Shown here in pieces: positions 62,155 through 64,000 of a DNA stretch of 64,000 nucleotides. This DNA is from Parasphingorhabdus flavimaris. GTDB lineage: Bacteria > Pseudomonadota > Alphaproteobacteria > Sphingomonadales > Sphingomonadaceae. The stretch lies in NCBI RefSeq assembly GCF_013371215.1, contig NZ_JABWMH010000002.1:558001-622000 (forward strand), written 5' to 3'. The notes beneath the pieces are model-generated. The model had not been told where the DNA came from. It did not search any database and worked only from the letters and a program-made list of their open reading frames with translations. The position numbers and the translations under genes are program-made. Numbering within the stretch: position 1 is the first letter of the stretch; each line of letters begins with the position of its first letter.

Positions 62155-63858
62155 CTAGCCGGCTTTTTGCTGACGATCCTCGACGCTGATCGGAGCAGGT
62201 GCTTCGGTTTGCGGAACCGTGATGACGTCGACCTGCTTGGCCGGCAGCAGATTGCGCTCGGCCAGTACCGCGCGGGTCTGCTCGATCGAGAGCGGTCGTC
62301 CGTAATACCAGCCCTGGCCCTTGGCACAGCCGATGGTCCGCAATTCGCTCTCGGTTTCCTTGTCCTCGATACCTTCTGCGGTGATCGCCATTCCCAGGCT
62401 TTCGCCGAGGCCGGTGATCGCCTTGACGATCGCCTTGCTTTCCGGGTTCAGCAGGATCGAGGTCACGAAACTGCGGTCGATCTTGATCCGGTCGAAGGGC
62501 AGGGCGCGCAAGTGGGCGAGCGAGCTGTAGCCGGTGCCAAAGTCGTCGAGAGCGATCTTGATGCCCTGGTTCTTCAGGCTGCCGATGATCGACTGGGCGA
62601 GGCTCAGATTTTCGAACAATGAACTCTCGGTGATCTCGATCTCGAGGCGATTTGGCGGAAATCCGGTTTCGACCAGCAACTTGACGATTTTCTGGGCGAG
62701 CCACGGATCGAGTAACTGGATCGGGGAAATATTCACCGAAATAGTCAGGCTCGGGTCCCAATGTCTGGCATTTTCAAAGGACTGGCGCAGGACGCTCAGC
62801 GACAGGTCGCCGATCATCCCCGTCTCTTCGGCAATCGGGATGAATATTTCGGGAGATATCAGTCCCTGCGTCCGGGATTCCCAGCGGCAGAGCATCTCGA
62901 AGCCGGTCAGTTTGCCGGTCGCGAGATCTATCTGCTGTTCGTAATAGGGTACAAATTCGCCCTTGGGGATGCCGGCGCGCATTTCTGTCTCGAGCGAATT
63001 GCGGGTCTGCAGTTCCTTTTCCATGATCTCGTCAAACCAGCAATGACGGTTACGTCCCTGCTTTTTTGCGCTGTACATGGCAATATCCGCGTGACGCATC
63101 AATGCTTCGACATCGGCTGTTTCGGGTTCGTAGCGCGACATTCCGATCGACGTGGTGACAACCAGATGTGTGCCATTCTCGAGGATTGGCGCGGCAATGG
63201 AATCGATCAGATCGTCGGCAATTCTCTCGACCATCTCCGGCTGTTCGGGGTCAAACACAAAGGCGCAGGCAAATTCGTCGCCACCAAGGCGCGCGAGCAG
63301 ATTCTTTGCCGGCAACAGGCCTGCGATCCGGGTTGCGACCTGTTTGAGCACAACGTCACCGGCGCTATGTCCGTGGACATCATTGATATTCTTGAAATTG
63401 TCGAGATCGAGCATCAGGAAAGCGACGCTCTTGTGTTTCCGCTGCGCCTCGTCGGTCAGGTCCGAAGTTTTTTCCCCGATCGTCCGGCGATTGAGCAGTC
63501 CCGTCAGCGGATCGGTAATCGCGAGCGAATGCGCGCGTTGTTCCGCGGCGGCTCGTTCGTCGACTTCGTTGGAAAGATCCTTGTAGCGGCGCCAACCGAA
63601 CAGGATCAGAGCGATATTCAGCAGAAAGGCCGAAACCAGTATATCATCTCCGGCACCGGCTTCGCCGGAGAGAGACGAGATGGCATCGGGTAATACCGTG
63701 CCGCCTGTTCCGATAAACATCAAAATGGCCATAATGACCACGCCGCCAGTTACTACATCGCGTCCCGCAGACGCTCTATAACCGTTTTTCGCTAATTCGA
63801 CACACTGTGAGGCTTCTGGTCTAGCCATAATAAGTCTTTCGCTGTTTCCCGAAATCAT
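62155..63858 (-). CDS. Membrane GGDEF-EAL cyclic-di-GMP protein
   Basis: A 567-residue protein. Two N-terminal membrane helices (VVTGGVVIMAILMFIGTGG, ILVSAFLLNIALILFGW) precede a GGDEF domain (about 110-270) with an intact GGDEF in LLARLGGDEFACAF but no RxxD inhibition site upstream. The EAL domain (about 290-540) reads GFEMLCRWES where EALLRW is usual, keeping the key Glu. It also retains SVNIS, EITES, IALDDFGTGYSSL, DRIKIDRSFV and the final AEGIEDKETE..GCAKGQGWYYGRPLS. Both synthesis and hydrolysis of c-di-GMP look possible. An alternative start is ATG 63828. The 142 bases to the window end hold no gene I can see. Confidence 0.92.
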   Translation of the reverse strand: MISGNSERLIMARPEASQCVELAKNGYRASAGRDVVTGGVVIMAILMFIGTGGTVLPDAISSLSGEAGAGDDILVSAFLLNIALILFGWRRYKDLSNEVDERAAAEQRAHSLAITDPLTGLLNRRTIGEKTSDLTDEAQRKHKSVAFLMLDLDNFKNINDVHGHSAGDVVLKQVATRIAGLLPAKNLLARLGGDEFACAFVFDPEQPEMVERIADDLIDSIAAPILENGTHLVVTTSIGMSRYEPETADVEALMRHADIAMYSAKKQGRNRHCWFDEIMEKELQTRNSLETEMRAGIPKGEFVPYYEQQIDLATGKLTGFEMLCRWESRTQGLISPEIFIPIAEETGMIGDLSLSVLRQSFENARHWDPSLTISVNISPIQLLDPWLAQKIVKLLVETGFPPNRLEIEITESSLFENLSLAQSIIGSLKNQGIKIALDDFGTGYSSLAHLRALPFDRIKIDRSFVTSILLNPESKAIVKAITGLGESLGMAITAEGIEDKETESELRTIGCAKGQGWYYGRPLSIEQTRAVLAERNLLPAKQVDVITVPQTEAPAPISVEDRQQKAG

Positions 63859-64000
63859 TTAGCCAAAAAATCTCAATTTCCAGTTAATAACATATTAGTG
63901 CAGGCCAAATCGGGGCTTGCGATCTTCCGTAAACTGCACTAACAGGCCGCCAATAGAGGCAATATTCGATTGCTGTTTCAGTTTAGAGTTTGAAAAACTC

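Overview
The window is a moderately GC-rich, densely packed chromosomal segment. I infer an alphaproteobacterium of the order Sphingomonadales, near Sphingopyxis, Sphingorhabdus or Parasphingorhabdus. The grounds are a CckA-pathway phosphotransferase (chpT), the split-gene tRNA amidotransferase gatCAB, a ClpP paralog pair, a catalytically dead PyrC-type partner of PyrB, a Lys/Ala-tailed trigger factor and sphingomonad-style small palindromic repeats. Nearly everything is core genome. I see no phage, transposase, plasmid or CRISPR array.

Layout. 1-5000: 3' end of glyS (interrupted in frame by a palindromic repeat), ppdK, a DUF4259 protein, tRNA-Arg and folE. 5000-8100, minus strand: a 2OG-Fe hydroxylase with a P-loop partner, and rpsF-rpsR-rplI. 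8100-12350: an auxiliary tryptophanyl-tRNA synthetase behind a leader peptide with tandem Trp codons, and an acyl-CoA dehydrogenase/kinase-like pair. 12400-18540: fabD, fabG, a secreted protein, acpP, fabF, mltG and a DUF389 membrane protein. 18570-26100, minus strand: the branched-chain amino acid genes ilvB-ilvN-ilvC, then leuA with a Leu-rich leader peptide, then two nitronate monooxygenase-like enzymes. 26100-32130: miaA and serB head to head, and a ParA/RHH pair flanked by two SPOR-domain proteins. 32160-39550: pyrB with dead pyrC', ruvX with no standard start codon, a DUF3089 hydrolase, gatCAB and tRNA-Leu. 39600-44900: tig, two divergent clpP genes, clpX and a dehydrogenase. 45000-49870: mtgA, rpoH, rluD, a JAMM peptidase, chpT, an amidase and RNase P RNA. 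49900-52550: an exported caspase-like protein, a J-domain protein and a SufE-like protein. 52600-57040: an expanded phage-shock (psp) locus. 57080-64000: sodB, the tightly overlapping operon dapF-mtaB-ftsY-yciB, and a GGDEF-EAL protein.

How genes work together. The envelope-stress locus is the most unusual part. A divergent pspF faces a sigma-54 promoter. This drives a 58-residue exported peptide, pspA, pspB and pspC, then five tandem small membrane/coiled-coil proteins that look like PspB-derived paralogs. Four of the five, and PspC itself, end in the same acidic EIExLR tail. Two amino acid genes (trpS2 and leuA) carry ribosome-mediated attenuators whose leader peptides appear to be translated from leaderless RNA. 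The clpP gene next to clpX has a good sigma-32 promoter, and rpoH lies 3 kb away.

All assignments come from reading protein motifs and nucleotide patterns. No database search or folding program was run.
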